From NCBI RefSeq assembly GCF_963583255.1, contig NC_084803.1, positions 2,833,121 through 2,897,120 of the forward strand: DNA of 64,000 nucleotides. Reading direction: 5' to 3'. Positions within the stretch are counted from its first letter, which is position 1; the number at the start of each line of letters is the position of its first letter. Source of the DNA: Pyrus communis (Eukaryota > Streptophyta > Magnoliopsida > Rosales > Rosaceae). A model generated the notes under the pieces. It was not told where the DNA came from and searched no databases. It saw only the letters and a list, made by a program, of their open reading frames with translations. The position numbers were made by a program, and so were the translations under genes. Positions 24,701 through 38,429 of this stretch are shown here, one piece after another.

Positions 24701-26328
24701 CACTGATTTTCTCAAATATTATGTACAGAACAATGTACCTGCACCAGAAGCTTGCTCTTTTCTTTTCACATCAGGCACATCAATGACTGGGAGAAGATGG
24801 TCATTCAGGGCACCCATTTGATGTAGCTGCTGACACGCTTCCAAGCAGACAAGCTGCTTTGCTAAAGAAGATTTCTTGCATACAGGGCCAACTAACGTTT
24901 GGAAAGCCGCATTTGGAGGCAACGTGATCTTACACTCATAAGACTCTCCAAGGTATGAGATATGAAAAGTTGGCTTTGGAGTGAAGTACCTAAGTCACAC
25001 GGTAAATAAGGGTTCAATAAGAATTAAATTTTTTTTAACCAGTAAATTCAAGAAACAGTAGTGAATAGTTTATAGATGCATACTTATCCCTAGGCAGCGT
25101 TTCACAATATTTATGTACAAGACTGACACTAGAATCTGCAGTGACTGATGCTCCAGTGGAGTCCACAGTATATATATTTGTTTCCTCCAAAGGACATGCT
25201 TTCAAAATGCATGCTTCAGGATCTCTTTTGATAGCTGTATCTGTCATCAAAAACTCACTCCTGACAATCTCATATAGTTGATCCCTTTGTTTCTTGTTTC
25301 CCCTGTACTTTATGAATATTCAGAAAATAAGTACACTTGATAAACACACAATAAGGACACCTATAGAGAAAATCTTCTACTCACTGAACAAGCACACTAT
25401 ATATATCCACTACCCATATGCTGATAAAGTGAAACAATAAAGACATGACCTCACCTCTCCAGCATTGTGATGAACTGAGAGTTATCTTGCCGAGCCCGTC
25501 CCCTCGACTGGACATAACTGCGCACTGTCTTTGGCAGGTCAAAACGTACCACACAGGAGCAGCTCGGAACATGAATTCCCTCCTCAACTACATCGGTAGC
25601 AAATAATAAATTGACCTATCCAGAAGGGGTCAACTGAGTATCAGGTTTCCAATGTCAAAACTTCTCATGAATCAGTTCCTTTCCTACAATATAAAAGATC
25701 ATATACCTCCCCAGAGCAGAACAACTCCAATGTCTCCTTTTGTATTTTCGGCGCCAGAGAGTCAACTGATGTAGTGCTTCCAGTCAAATAGGAAACCGTA
25801 AAATGAGACAAAGAAGTAACCTTCTTCATGAATCTTTCAATCACTTTAGCCGTGATGATTCTATCAACAAATATGAGGCACCGAACTTCGCTAGATCTTC
25901 TGCAATAAAAAATTATAGATGATAAGCAACTTCGCAATGATATGAAAAATTTGACCAACAAAGTTAGTCTTACCCAAAAGAATGAAAAATTTGAACAAGT
26001 TCATTTAATTTTGGAGATACGTAGCCCACATCTACTGCCATCAAATGGTCAAACCCGAAATCCAAGAAATTTTCAGAACCTGACGAGAGAAGGAAATAAT
26101 AGTTCATTTTACTAAAACAGAATTGAAAGTTATAGGCATCATCAAAACTGTATGGCGACAAAAAGTATGTCAGCAAAATAAGGCATTATTCATCTATTCT
26201 CAAGCATCTCAACGATAAAACACTATCAGAAATGAGCAAAGTGTAAAGTCCTTATTAATTTGAACAGATAACAAAGGGTCAGAAAAGATAAAGAGAGACG
26301 GAGAGAAAGACATGATATAAATATATAT

Positions 26329-26378
<50 letters not shown>

Positions 26379-29105
26379 CACTACATTATTAACAGCCGAT
26401 TTTTAATACATAAAGTTAGACCTGAGTGGCATAGAAGTTGATAAAAGAGTTATGAAAGATAGCTAAAGAATTGCATACCATGCAGAAACGATTCCCTAAT
26501 TATACCAAACACTTCCTCAAGAAAACGTCTGCACTGCAAAGAGCCCTCTCTATAAAGTTCACACTCCTTTGCGCATTTCGGAGCATTATCTAAACAGATC
26601 TTAACAGCCTACAAGAGAATAAGGTTATATATTCTCATAATTAGAACCAGAAGGAAAGACCATAAAGAAACTAGAATTAGAGAAGACCAAAGTGACCTTT
26701 CTCCTGCATTACAATCTTAAGATATATCTGAGACTCTCAGTACATGGCTATATAAGAGTGCTTATAATCAGAGTCATAAAAAGCACCGAGCGTCAATAAT
26801 GTGTCACAGGCTCACAGCATGTGTATCAGAAGTAACTATTTGGCGTGACCTGAAGCTCATTAAGGCTCACCATCATGCAGTTAGACCTGCTTGAATTTGT
26901 ATAAAAGTCTGAGGGTGACTACCAATTGGTTGTTTATTTCCTAGAAAAACCACCTTTCATCCATGCATTATACTTACAGTCATACCTCGTAAGTACATAT
27001 GAGACCAAGCTCGTCAAGGCAATACAAGATCTTTGTGTAGTCATTAGACATTCGTTTCTGCAATGTCTTAATTTTATCATCCATGTCACTCAGATTACTT
27101 TCTACTGATAGCTGCAACTTTGATAATGAAGCATCAACCTGTACATGGAAGTTTTTTTAGTATTCACACAAGTTTGACACGCGAAAGTAAGGTAACAATG
27201 AACAATAAATTTGTTAACATACATGTACAGCAGAAATACCTTGGACCAAGAGGCTTCCATCTTTTCTTTCAAATCCGAACTCAGAAACCATGCTTGGCCA
27301 TAAAATCGACAAATTTCTTTTGCAGAAGGGACACATACTTCCATCTCTGTTATGTCCTCAATAGTATAAATCTGTGTAAGCAAATTTAACGATATTAAAG
27401 CATCACCATCAGTAACTGATATATGTAAATTGTATAGTAATCTAACTGGAATATTTCTGTATACCTGAGAATCTAAAATGCTTTCAAGTTCTGATAACTG
27501 GCCCTCACAATCCGTTGTGGATGAGACACCTAACACACAATGTTGTATATTATGCACATATAAGATTTATAATAACAGCAGGTTTGGACTCAACAATGAA
27601 CATGAAAAAAAAAGCGATCCTCTAGACATACAAAAAACACAGCAACGGGTTGAAAGAAGAGAGAGCACAAATAATAAACAATAGCTATAGATTACCTTTT
27701 TTTATAACAGGTGATGCCGTCAAGCCAAAAATCTTTGGCTTATTACCAGACTTGTGATAAAACTCCTTCACCACAACAAACCATTTGTCAAGATGACCCT
27801 TGACTATAAAATATATAAAGAAGACGAAATGCATAACAAAAATGAATTGGAAAAAATTCCACAGACGTGAAATTAACCTTCATTATCTTTGTATAAGGAT
27901 GGTTTCCAGTAGCCCGATGGCACTCATCAATAATCATCAAGCATACTGCTTCAAAACTCAAGAATGCCTTTCTTAAGGCATCCAAAAAAATCTTGGGGGT
28001 CATAACAAGCACCTGGAGGATAATATATAAAACAAATATGCATTAATTTAATAGCCTCTGAAAAAAAAAAATTGAGAAAACTATTTTATTAAAAGGAATC
28101 TAACATGACTATCACATGTTGTGCATGAATGCAAATATTTTTTATCAACATGAACGCAAATCTTTCGAGAATTCTAGTTTACATAGTGTAAACAATGTAA
28201 TAATTTCATGTTATTAATTAGAAAGATAAGAACGCTCAAATCCTTGGAAAGACGAGTAAACTGATACAGATTGCGATAGATTTCAATATTACTCAACAAT
28301 CAACATGAACCAAAAGTAAACTTAGATCATTACCCTGTTTTACTTCTTGTTCTGTGTTATGGGTTTATTTATTTAATCAGTTTTTTCCCATTGTCTTGTA
28401 ATTGCCAATTGGTGGCTTTGTTTCATCCGGTTTTGTTATCTTGAAACTCTTTAGCTCAATGTGTGATATATTGCAGTGAATCCATAAAAAAGACGAAAAC
28501 TTTTGACCAAAAAAAGAAGAAAACTTACATCATGCTCATTCATTTTCTTTTCCCAGCGCTCCATGGTCCACGAATCAACTCCCAACGCTCCATAATACTC
28601 TCCTACGTTATAATTTGTGCTTTCTTTAATAACCTTAAATTGCTGCAATCACAAGAACACATAATCCCAATAAGCTACAAGACCACCAATGAGCCACATT
28701 GCATAAAAAGCACAAATTTACAGGAACAAAATTAGGAAATGGTACCTGGTGAACAAGATGAACAGTTGGAGCCAAAAAGATAATCAATTTTTTGGCACCA
28801 CTTAAATTATTAGTTTGGCAGCCTTCGTAGTCTCTGATGAGCATCACAGCTATCATTGTCTTCCCGGAACCGGTCTCCAGCACCGCTATCGTGTTCCTCC
28901 GCCTCGCGACCTCATACACCTCCGACTGATACCTAAAAATTCACGCCGGAGAAATTTACATTGTTAAAAACAAGCCTTTGAATTTAGAGAGAGAAAGGAT
29001 TAGAGAGAGAGACCGTCTGGGACTGAAGTTCTTGCAAGATTGCGGTGACTGATCATCATCAGCGACATGACCGAGTGGGTTGGAATTGGATTCTTCTACT
29101 TCCAT
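18755..29105 (-). CDS. DCL3: Dicer-like 3 (DCL3), 25 exons, complete
   Basis: DCL3 cuts RDR2-made double-stranded RNA into 24-nt siRNAs for RNA-directed DNA methylation in the nucleus. Coding exons in order include 29014-29105, 28746-28932, 28529-28642, 27878-28012, 27696-27765, 27465-27529, 27240-27371, 26986-27138, 26479-26608, 25974-26079, 25707-25899, 25455-25615, 25084-25302, 24739-24989, 24048-24319, 23413-23939, 23241-23335, 22432-22658, 22132-22341, 21557-22033, 21037-21306, 20230-20556, 19614-19848, 19090-19201, 18755-18953. Phases agree: 1652 aa, near the usual plant length. Domains: helicase with ETGSGKT (about 50) and DECH (about 160), helicase C to about 512 ([10 protein letters not shown]), Dicer dimerisation (586-670), PAZ (about 870-970), RNase IIIa ([14 protein letters not shown], about 1058), RNase IIIb ([11 protein letters not shown], about 1273), dsRBD 1 (about 1400-1470), basic KKRKLD, dsRBD 2 (1550-1652). 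Start is the first in-frame ATG; an in-frame TAA lies upstream. I assign DCL3 rather than DCL2 or DCL4 by the RNase III wording ([20 protein letters not shown]) and the C-terminal [19 protein letters not shown]. Confidence 0.93.
26332..26375. repeat. (GA)n microsatellite in DCL3 intron 9
   Basis: About 22 GA units without interruption, preceded by an AT stretch (atatatatat). It lies within the 399-bp intron between exons 9 and 10 of DCL3, so length change should not affect the protein. Confidence 0.95.
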
Positions 29106-30244
29106 TCCGTGAAAAGCACCGTCCTTTGATTCTGACTCGGATTCCGGCCGGGAATGCAATGCCGGATGAAGAGGGGGAGGAGGTGAAGAACACGGAAATA
29201 GTGAGCCCAAGCAATTTGGTACTCTCTCTTAAGTGCTTCTTCAGAGTAACGTACAGTGGAGAGCTGACACTCTCTGTACTGTTTCTCGCAGGTCTGTGTG
29301 GGTTTTGCTAAAATCCGCCAACGGTAACGTAGCGGGAGACGACCTCGTATTAGACGGTGTCGTCTTGTGATTTAGTGGAGCCCCGCGCTTTAATTGACAG
29401 GACAAGTCACACAGGAAATTGTTATGACGGTGACCGCTTCCAATGCGGGCCCTCCACAGGATTCGGTGCGCAAATCGGGGACAATCCTTTTTAAGTTGTT
29501 GGGTCACGAGCATCATATTTTACCGGGACTAGGTGTTTTTTTTTTTTTTTTTTTTTTTTCATTCTCTTTATTCTTTTTTTATTTGAACGGTCACAGTTAA
29601 ATTACGTTAACATTTTATATTAATTTAAAAAAAAAAAAAAAAAAAAGACAAACTAGAGAATGCGAGAGGAGGAGATGAAAGGGAATGAAAAGATGAGGGA
29701 AGAAAATCCTAATCCATTTTAACGACCTAAACTGATTATTTTTCAGTTAAATTAAATATTTAAGGCGTTTAATTGAGTTTAAAAAAATTGACACATTATG
29801 TTCATAAAAACATAAATTGACGGTCTAATGATATTCTTATTCAATTGTAAGTGAAAGGTCTAGATTCAATTCCCACTAAAACAAATTTAAACAACATTAT
29901 TGCTAGCCCATTGTAGAGCTTAACCCACTATCCCACTCCTTATGATAGATAACATCGTTTGATAAAAAATAAAAAATAAAAAAAAATAAAAAGAAGCACA
30001 AAAATTTCATCATGACAATAAAATAGACAACTGTTTTTGAAAATGAATTGATTTTTTGTAAAGATAATCTATAAATAAGGACTTAAAAAAATAGACAATT
30101 CGAATACGTGGGTTTCATACGAAATTTGCTTGAAGTGAAGGTAGTCGTACGGTATTTGATAAAACCTTAAAATGTAATGTTTGTAAAGTACTTAGAGAAA
30201 ACTTGTAATTAATTGATAAACAAACGAATTTTGAATTTATACTG
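29106..30244. other. DCL3 upstream region with homopolymers and a MITE-like half
   Basis: The first part is the DCL3 leader and promoter region; no clear TATA box was picked. A long T run at about 29537-29559 and an A run at about 29627-29646 bracket a segment (acggtcacagttaaattacg, then ttaacattttatatt) that matches the left arm of the foldback element at 61127-61330. At 29860-29875 a B-box-like gattcaattccc may mark a SINE relic. The PPR gene ends at 30245 on the same strand. Confidence 0.45.
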
Positions 30245-33200
30245 TTACCAGTAATCACCACAAGAACAAGTTCCATCCTTGAACCGATGGAAGCGATTTG
30301 CATCTCTCAAAACAATCTCTCTCTGATAAACCTTTGATATGTATTTCACTGCATTATGGCAATCTCCACAAACTCTCAGGTTTTTTATCACCCGAATGGC
30401 GGCCGACGGAGGAGTGCTTATGAGTCCGTAAGCTATTGCTAGCTTCTCGCTGTGGTAGTACAGAGACCGCTCTTTCTCCTCTTCTTCCACATCCACCAGT
30501 GCAAACTCCGTATCCGGGACGTACCCTTCTTCCCCGATTCGCCTTATCATGTCCTCCACCTTGTCGTGTATGAGATCTGCTTGTGGATGGGATTTATCGT
30601 CTACCACGAACAAATGTACCTTGTTCTTCACGTCTATCCAGCTGAAACCGGGTTCTTTCTTTACATTCTGTTTCTGCATCATTGCTCTGGCATCATTTAC
30701 CACATCCCATTGGTTGGCAGCCGCGTAGATGTTGGATAAAAGCACGTAGGCGGAGGAGTCAGATGGCTCCACAGCCAGGAGCTGTGTTGCCACTCGTCTT
30801 CCAGTTTCAGTGTCCCCTTTAACTCTACAAGCACCTAGCAGGGCTCTGTACATTGAGGCGGAAGCTTCAAAGGGCATTGTTGCTATCAGTTTCTCAGCCT
30901 CTTGGACTCGACCTGCGCGGCCAAGGGCATCAACTAGGCAAGAGTAGTGTTCAATCTCAGGTTCAACGCCGTAATCTTTCTGCATTGTAGAAAAGTACTC
31001 ATAAGCTTGGGAAACTAAACCAGAATGGCTGCAAGCAGAAAGGACTCCAATGAAGGTTACTCTATCAGGCTCGATGTTCTTCGTTTTCATGACTTTGAAA
31101 AGGCTTAGTGCTTCTTCAGCATTTCCGTGCTGAGCTAAACCAACCAACATGGCATTCCACAGGGCGACATTTCTAACATCCATCCTCCTGAATAAACGAT
31201 AAGCATCTTCTATGTTGCCACACTTGGCATACATGTCAACAAGTGATGTCGCGACGAAAGGGTCTGAGGAAAAATCCAACTTTATCACATCAGCGTGTAT
31301 CTGTTTCCCTTGTTCTAATGCTGCCAGACAAGAGCTGGCTTTGACAAGCGTGGCAAAGGTATATTCATCAGGCTCCACTCCTGACTGCCTCATCTGATGG
31401 TATACAGAAAGAGAGCGCCCTTCATCTCCATTTTCTACACATCCTGAGATCATAGTTGTCCATGCAACACCATCGGGTGCAGGGATGTAATTGAACACTG
31501 TGTGTGCATTTCCCATGTCTCCACATTTGATATACATATCTAGAATTCCGCTGTTAACACATAAATCTGAAACAAACCCTGTTTTTATGGCATGAGCATG
31601 AATTTGCTTTCCCGGTCCCAAAGCCACCAGGCTACTAGCAGCCTTAGCCGCAGTTGTTAAAGATATCTCATCTGGCCTGTGTCCACCTTCGTGCATCATC
31701 CTCATAAGGTCCAATGCATTGTGACAGTCATTACTGATTATGTATCCGAACATCATTGCATTCCAAGAAGCCAGATTGAATTTAAGTTTGTTTCCAAGAA
31801 GGACCTCTGCGTCCTCCATGTTTCCACTTCGAGAATAAACATCAATAAGAGCTGTCGAAACAAAACTGTCAGCAACAATACCGGATTTTATAGCATGAAC
31901 ATGAATCTGCTTACTGGCTGACAACCCTTCTTCAAGTGAGGAGCAAGCCCTTAAAACACTTGCAATAGTAAATTGATCGGGTCTCAAACCATCATGTAAT
32001 AAGCCTATAAATAAGTTTCCCGCTTCCTCTCCTAAACCACTTTGCGCGCAACATGATATCATCGAGTTCCAGGAAATTAAGTCCACTTCTTTCATGCGAT
32101 TGAACACTTTTCTCGAAGAATAAACAGAACGAGCCTTTGAATACATGTTGATAAGGCTATTTGCAACAGAAACAACGGAATCAAAACATGATTTCAAAGC
32201 AACGCCATGAATCTGTTTCCCCAACTCCAAGTCATTTACACCTGCAACCGCAGACAGAATAACAACTAATGTTACGCTGTCAAGCACTACTTTTGATCTT
32301 ACAATATTTCTAAAACACTCTACAGCAGCCCAATTTTCACCAGCTTTAACATACTCGGACAATGTCTTGTTCCACGAATATATGTCCAATGATTCCGACT
32401 TAGTATCATACAAAAACAATTTCATTGCATATGCTTGAACCTGCTCCATGTGCCTCTTGCCTTCCAAAGAATCAATTTGGTCAATCCCACTGAGAACAGA
32501 ACGCACACTAACATAGTCGGGACGCAATCCACTGCGATGAAACGCAGAGAAGAAAGAAAGTCCTTCCTCAACACCCATTTCCATATATGCCTTAAGCATT
32601 GTATTCCACAACACCACATCCCTTTCCATCATCCAATCAAACAACACGCGGGCAGCCTTAATTCGTCCGAGTTTAGAATATATATTCACAAGAGCACCAG
32701 AAACAAACTCATCCCACTCCAATCCAATCTTAACAGCATACCCATGAACCGCCTCCGAAGCCCAAACATGCCCTGAGAGCAAACACAGCTTCAAAACCGG
32801 CGCCAAAGTGAGCCGACTGGTAAAAACAACAGATTCACGAAGACGCCGGAAAAGGCCAAGACCCTCCTGAACATTGTCAGAATCAGAGCCCGCAGCCTGC
32901 GCATAGGCCGCTAGAATGGAGTTCCATGTGACAAGGTCTCGGCCGGGCATTTTATCGAACACGCGGCGTGCGGTTGACAGACACCGGCATTTGGAATACA
33001 TGGTGATGAGGTTGTTGGTCAAGAAATGACCCGGGTCGTCGCCGGAGGCTATAATCAGCGCGTGAACGCGCTTCCCGAGCGGCAAGTCTGCGGCGGCAAT
33101 GGCAGCGCGGAGGACGGAGAACCATTGAGAGGAGGAAGAAGAAGACGGGGAGATGGGAGAGGAGTGAGAGAGGGGAGTGGAAAGAGAAGAGAAGGCGAAG

Positions 33201-33280
33201 AGAGAGAAAAGAGATTGTGGGTGTGGAGAATTGGTGAGGAGGGAAATGGATTTGGGACGGAGGTGGGGTTGCAATTGCAT
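30245..33280 (-). CDS. PLS-class pentatricopeptide repeat protein with E, E+ and DYW domains
   Basis: A single exon of 1011 aa. PPR-DYW proteins bind specific organelle RNAs and their DYW domain deaminates C to U. After a hydrophobic, Ser-rich N-terminus (targeting to mitochondria or plastids inferred), PLS repeats run from about residue 45 to 790 (many [12 protein letters not shown], DLxSWNSMISxxAQ and PDxxTFxxVLxACS units). The E region ([27 protein letters not shown]) precedes the DYW domain, which shows the zinc/deaminase signature [11 protein letters not shown] and CGDCHNAVK and ends exactly in CGDYW. Wording and length recall the Arabidopsis At4g33170 group; orthology was not tested. 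The ATG at 33278-33280 is chosen since upstream codons in the frame have no ATG. No frame damage. Confidence 0.93.
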   Translation of the reverse strand: MQLQPHLRPKSISLLTNSPHPQSLFSLFAFSSLSTPLSHSSPISPSSSSSSQWFSVLRAAIAAADLPLGKRVHALIIASGDDPGHFLTNNLITMYSKCRCLSTARRVFDKMPGRDLVTWNSILAAYAQAAGSDSDNVQEGLGLFRRLRESVVFTSRLTLAPVLKLCLLSGHVWASEAVHGYAVKIGLEWDEFVSGALVNIYSKLGRIKAARVLFDWMMERDVVLWNTMLKAYMEMGVEEGLSFFSAFHRSGLRPDYVSVRSVLSGIDQIDSLEGKRHMEQVQAYAMKLFLYDTKSESLDIYSWNKTLSEYVKAGENWAAVECFRNIVRSKVVLDSVTLVVILSAVAGVNDLELGKQIHGVALKSCFDSVVSVANSLINMYSKARSVYSSRKVFNRMKEVDLISWNSMISCCAQSGLGEEAGNLFIGLLHDGLRPDQFTIASVLRACSSLEEGLSASKQIHVHAIKSGIVADSFVSTALIDVYSRSGNMEDAEVLLGNKLKFNLASWNAMMFGYIISNDCHNALDLMRMMHEGGHRPDEISLTTAAKAASSLVALGPGKQIHAHAIKTGFVSDLCVNSGILDMYIKCGDMGNAHTVFNYIPAPDGVAWTTMISGCVENGDEGRSLSVYHQMRQSGVEPDEYTFATLVKASSCLAALEQGKQIHADVIKLDFSSDPFVATSLVDMYAKCGNIEDAYRLFRRMDVRNVALWNAMLVGLAQHGNAEEALSLFKVMKTKNIEPDRVTFIGVLSACSHSGLVSQAYEYFSTMQKDYGVEPEIEHYSCLVDALGRAGRVQEAEKLIATMPFEASASMYRALLGACRVKGDTETGRRVATQLLAVEPSDSSAYVLLSNIYAAANQWDVVNDARAMMQKQNVKKEPGFSWIDVKNKVHLFVVDDKSHPQADLIHDKVEDMIRRIGEEGYVPDTEFALVDVEEEEKERSLYYHSEKLAIAYGLISTPPSAAIRVIKNLRVCGDCHNAVKYISKVYQREIVLRDANRFHRFKDGTCSCGDYW

Positions 33281-34335
33281 TATCGTTACTTGGTTGCATT
33301 GTCTGGTTTTCCCTCCGAAACTCAAGATTCTGGTATTTGTACTTCGGAAGACCTATTTATTTCACGAATATATGCACAAATAAAAAGGGAAGGGAAAATA
33401 ACACAAACACATCCCATCGCCTACTTAGAGATTTCGAAATCAATTGCATTATCGTTACTCGACTGTTATATCCACTTTAATGTCTTAATTTAAAGTGAGA
33501 ATAGCAGCATTCAAAATAAAACTCAAAACACTTTAAACCATAATTTGCATACGGCTTATTGTCGGTTTACTTGCTAGTATCAGTTAATTTCATTGGAGGT
33601 ATGGTTGTGTCACAGCTTAAAACTTTAGTGCTTGGTTGTTTTATGTTTTTTTGATACATCGATATTTTTACACTAAAGAGAAGAAGTTCGGCCAAATCAC
33701 ACAATGAACAGCCTAATTTGGTATCGAATTCGTCATTCACGAAATTCAAATCTAAAATCTCATTTCCGAGTGAAGGAATAAAAAATGCCTTAATAAGGAT
33801 GTGAAGATTTCGCTTGTCAAATGGCACATAGCTGATGAAGCCCGTCGAACTCCGGTAAGCCGGGAAAGGAACCGGAAAAGGGAAATTAAAAAACCGCTGC
33901 AAGTCGCTGGGGAAACATGTTTCATTCTGAATGGCACAGGGTATAACTGGCAAGGTGAATTGTTCTATCATGTAATTCAATTCTATCAGTTACATCTGAG
34001 GATCAAAAAGGAATTTAACAAAGAAATAAAATTTTAAGATACAAAAAACGCAAAAGAGGCAGGGCATCTGCTAGTGTAGGATCATTTTGGCTACAGAAAA
34101 CGCAATCCCCCGATCAACTGCTCCAACTTCTTTTTTTTTCTTTTCGTTTTGTCGGAATTTTTCCTTCTAAATTTCCCATCCTTCTCTTTGTTGTTTTTTT
34201 TTTTTTTCGTTTTTCAGACTTGGACTAAACTTGTTTTCTTCCCATGTATAGATACAAGAATCGCTATGACGACTACGGCTTCACGGACTGTGCTGTGCTA
34301 AAAATATACTCTACCTCACAAGTCATCTTCGTGGC
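33281..34335. other. Intergenic between the PPR and CID7 genes
   Basis: No gene. The string atcgatatttttacac near 33658-33675 recurs at 57626-57645 with similar flanks (ttgatacatcgat / tagtatatcgat), so a dispersed repeat of unknown class is present. T-rich runs occur at 34131-34150 and 34194-34208. Confidence 0.45.
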
Positions 34336-37313
34336 TCAGTATAACAGAATTCGGAGCAGCCCTGGCTGTGGTTCAGTGTAGTCAATGCCTTCTTTGAGTA
34401 GGTATCGCTGTACAGCTATTGGGAGCCTTGCCGGTGTGCCAGAGCCCCTGGTGTGGTGGCCAGTTCCCACACATATGCAAACCAGAATACCAGGCTCTCC
34501 TGCTCTGGCAGCGTTCCTCAACACGCTCAGCTCGTGCTCCAGGACATGAAGGGCTTCACTTACATGCAGCCCGTGCAGGTCTATCATCCTCTCTTGTGAC
34601 CTCCCATTGCCCTGCATCTCTGGAGAAACTGGGTTCCTGTGTTTTCAGAAAACCGTACGCAACAGGAAAAGAAAAAAAAAAAAAAAAAAAGGCAACCGAT
34701 TAACTTACCAAAAAACAAGAAATAAACATGAAAACTAAGGTCGTTGACGGTGAATGAGGAAATAGGTCAACAGGGTTAACTCCGTTATCAACTCATGCTC
34801 AGTATGAGTAAGTAGCACTCTACTCATCGAGACCCTTGTTCAAGTTGTCTCATACAAACACAGAACATCAATACTTAGAACCATTCTCAGATCAAAATAA
34901 CTCCAAATTCAGGTGGTGGTAAAATGTCACACACGGTATTCATATATTCCCTAAAATTTCAATCTTATCCAAACGACAAAATTAATACTCAGGGCATCCT
35001 CTGCCCACACGAACCACAAACAGTGGGGGATAACAAACCTCTGACGATATATAGACTCTTGAGCTTTTTCATGAGCTTCCTTCATATGCATGTTGTGCAG
35101 CTGTCCTTTAACGCTCAGCTCCTTTGCTAGAGCCTTGTTTCCAACAAGGTATGCTTGCCGTGCCTGTTTATTAATAGGAACAATCAGGGTAAATTTGGTT
35201 CACAGCAACTTTAGGTGAAAAATTAGTAGCAGGGATTGGAGTGAACCCACAAATCTTATGTGGCTCAACATTCATGCATGGTAGAAAGGAAAAACATGAA
35301 ACTGCAGTGCCATGCTGGCATGACAGTATCATGTAGGAAAAACACTCCTACAAATACCTATTGGTTATATACACATTTGTTTCAAACCCATGGAAGGTGC
35401 ACACCCCCCAGTAGTTGCTGTGGTTTGTTTCTTGGCCACATATTTTGATTTTCAATGTTGACATCGAACTTAGCCAAACAGCATTGCTGGTCAACTCAAT
35501 AGAGTCAATCACGATAGAAAATTAAATCTACCGAGATGTCCATATGCGGCACCAACACAATTTTTAGCCAATTTAAGGCTTCACTGTTAACGTAAAGTGA
35601 GAAGGATGTGGCAGAAAGGGACTCACGTTTACAGAAACAGACCATTTAAGAACATCGAGTACAAACCTGCTCAAAGTATGCATTACGTAGGAGTGCATGG
35701 TCCCGAGCTTCATCCCGCAGATCAGAATACATATTTGCTGTCATCTCAACAATGTTAAAAACATATAGATCGGGAAGGATGTCCATAACTAAATAGACAT
35801 AAACAGAAGTAATTTGGTTGACCAAGGGACATTACCAACTGCATCTCCAGTTTCAAGCCAAACAGGCGCAGTCCGAGGTGAACCACGATTCTGTGACCTG
35901 TCACTGTACATGCCTCTTCCATGCCCAGTGCTGTAAGTGCTATTCAAAAGCTGGGAACGTCTGCTTGAGCCAATAGCAGCATCGGCAGAACCATTTCTCT
36001 CATACTTCCATCCAGAATCCTGGGTCGCCAATTTCCTGACAGCTGAAGCAAGATCTATCGCACCTCTAGTAGGAATTGATGAGCTAGACTTGAACAAAAG
36101 CATGTTGTCCTTATCAGAAGATCGATAAGGATTGCCACTTTGGAAATCATCATCTCCGGCATATTTTGAATGACCATGATGACTGTCTGTTGGTGTAAGT
36201 GCAGGGAAGTCCATTGAGCTAAGATCGGGAACTGACAAGGTCTTTGAGTTCAGATTCTCATTAAAACCACCATCAACTTGAAGCTACAATTCAAAACAAA
36301 AATATCGCATCAAACACTTCAACTCACACACAATGAAAAGGATATATAGTATCTACAGAATTAGCATGAACAGTTTCATAAACATGTTTTCTTTGACTTG
36401 ATTTTTTGAAAAACACAATATTTAACTTTAAAGAGAACTATTAACTGACAACAATCCAATGTAACAGAAGGCATGCAAGCTGCACTGATTCGAGGGCCAA
36501 AAGCTTATTCTTCAATTCAAATAACAGACGCAAGCATACCTCCAACTGAGTTAACATCTCAACAGTCAGGTTCAAGTCACAACCATTGGCAAAGTAAACT
36601 TCAGCAAGGCTCTGAGCAGAAAAGCCGGGGAACTGTGAAGCCAAAAACTCAGCAGGGTTAATATCCGCACCTTCCACAATTGCATGCTCACCCAACATAT
36701 CATTCATGAACCCGTGTCTAGACATGCCATCATACGGATACTCCTCCTGACCATTGCTGACAAACTGATTGCTGTTCAGAATCTGCTTATCCCAAGGCTT
36801 AGGTGACATATGAAGGAAACTGGCCGATGAAAGATCCTCCCCCCCAAAGGGAGGTGCAGAAGCTCTCAACTTTTCAGAAAAGCTATTGCCATTAATATGT
36901 GACTCGTTTGATAAGTATCCACTGCCCATAGAGGCAGGAAACCGTGTTGCTTCAACATCTTCGTGTAAGGACAAACCCGCTAAAGAGAGGTTCCCAAGGA
37001 CTTGCGACTCATCTTCTCCCATGACCTTAAAGTCAGGGGTAATATCATCAGGGAGCTGGTGGCGCCAATATTGGTGGGCCTCGTCATCGGAATTATTTGA
37101 TGTGGAAGATTCTGTTCGATCTAGTACTGCTTTTCCAAATGTTCCTGAAGAAGAAAACTTTGTTGTGGCCTGAGCTGCGCTGGTGCTTCCAGATGACGGA
37201 GATCTGAGGGAAAAGGGAACAAACTCTGCCGCATTGGGATTCAATGCAGTTGCCTTGTTTGCAGTGCTTAGTTTGGTGTCGTTGGTAAAGGATCCTTTCT
37301 TGGACAAGCTCAT
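34336..37313 (-). CDS. CID7: CID7-type protein: PAM2 motif, CUE domain, SMR domain
   Basis: Coding exons 36540-37313, 35836-36283, 35667-35737, 35039-35163 and 34336-34636; phases agree, 572 aa, close to Arabidopsis CID7. The PAM2 motif LNPNAAEFVPFSLR (residues 24-37) is the peptide that docks on the MLLE domain of poly(A)-binding protein. A CUE-type ubiquitin-binding helix bundle is at about 217-258 (DINPAEFLASQFPGFSAQSL). The C-terminal SMR domain (about 489-572) has DLHGLHVSEALHVL and the loop CVGTGHHTRG and ends in LRILLY. SMR domains in eukaryotes are linked to nucleic acid cleavage or binding, so a role in mRNA or DNA mismatch-related metabolism is inferred from the family. A 5' untranslated intron with a donor at 37944 probably precedes the ATG at 37311-37313. 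Intact. Confidence 0.92.
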
Positions 37314-38335
37314 TATTTACGGAAATGGAAATAACTAGAAGTCTACAACAGCTTTGAATAAAAAAACAACTTGATTTACATTAAGCTTCAACCAAACCCT
37401 GCAAAACCGTCCATCGAGTGTTAAAATTAGTCCATTGACCCAAAATTTCCCCTTCCTGAAAACCAACTCGCAATTCAGCGAGTCCGTCACAGTCTGCGAA
37501 AAGTTAAATCATACATACATCACCATTTTCAAATATACAACAAACCTAAATTATTGTTCAGAGAAACATGCTTAAACCCCTAAATTCAATTTGATTAAAA
37601 AATCAAACAAAAAAGTTCAATTTTCAGAGCCACAATATAACACAAAAAATACAATCTCAGACATTAATTGTATCCAAAGCTCAATTAATTAAGAACTGAT
37701 TTGGACAGTACTACCATATTCCACCGGAAAATCTAGACAAAAATCAAGATTAAAAGATAAACAATAAATCATGACTACTTTTTACTCAAGCAACCAAATT
37801 CAATCGATCCCAACAAATTCAACGCCATTAAATATAAAAATATATATATAAATAAAATAAAAATTAGAGAAACGAAAACAATAAAGCTGCAAAATTGAAC
37901 AGAAGAAGCTCAAGATCCGATTGAATGAAGTAGCAAGAGTATACCTTTTCGTACCAAATCGAAGGGATCCATCGGCTAAAGATTACACCAACTAAAAAAA
38001 AGAGGAGAGAGAAAGTTCGAGAGAGAGAGAATCGAAGATTTGGGGGTTTTGTACGGAGAGCTTGGAGAGCTGTGTCTCCAGTATTATCTTCAAGCTTTCA
38101 AGGCTACCTCTCTCTCTCTCTGGTTTCTCTCTCTACTTTCTCTCTCCTCTGTGTTTTTGTTTGAAACCCTCTGTGGGCTAGAAAGATAGAAAAGGAAAAA
38201 AAAGGGCTAATTCGAAACACCACTTCCACCACCACAGAAATTTGTAAAGGACAACCCAAACCCTTCGCCACTCGATTTGACCTCTCTCTCTCCACTTTCT
38301 CTCTTTATCTCTGTCCAAATTGTAAGCATTATTGC
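37314..38335 (-). promoter_or_regulatory. CID7 leader, 5' UTR intron and upstream region
   Basis: A donor AAAAG|GTATAC at 37945/37944 and an acceptor ...TTCTAG near 37335 frame a probable 600-bp leader intron, common in plant genes of this kind. The upstream part (37990-38310) is rich in CT/GA microsatellite tracts such as 38108-38120. No TATA box was evident. Confidence 0.5.
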
Positions 38336-38429
38336 TTTTATTTTAATATTTATTTGACGTAATTGGGATTCGGATTTTAGTATTTTTTATTTTTATTTTC
38401 TTTATTGTTAGTGTCAATTTTGAAAAATG

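Noticed and set aside
27696..27803. DCL3 exon 5 beginning at the TAG at 27804
   Set aside because: That acceptor gives a stop codon in frame; the acceptor at 27766 restores [16 protein letters not shown] and the phase.
33026..33493. 155-codon plus-strand open frame at the PPR start
   Set aside because: Antisense shadow of the GC-rich PPR 5' end; no protein features.
38104..38295. 63-codon frame upstream of CID7
   Set aside because: Produced by CT/GA microsatellite sequence (Arg-Glu repeats); not a gene.
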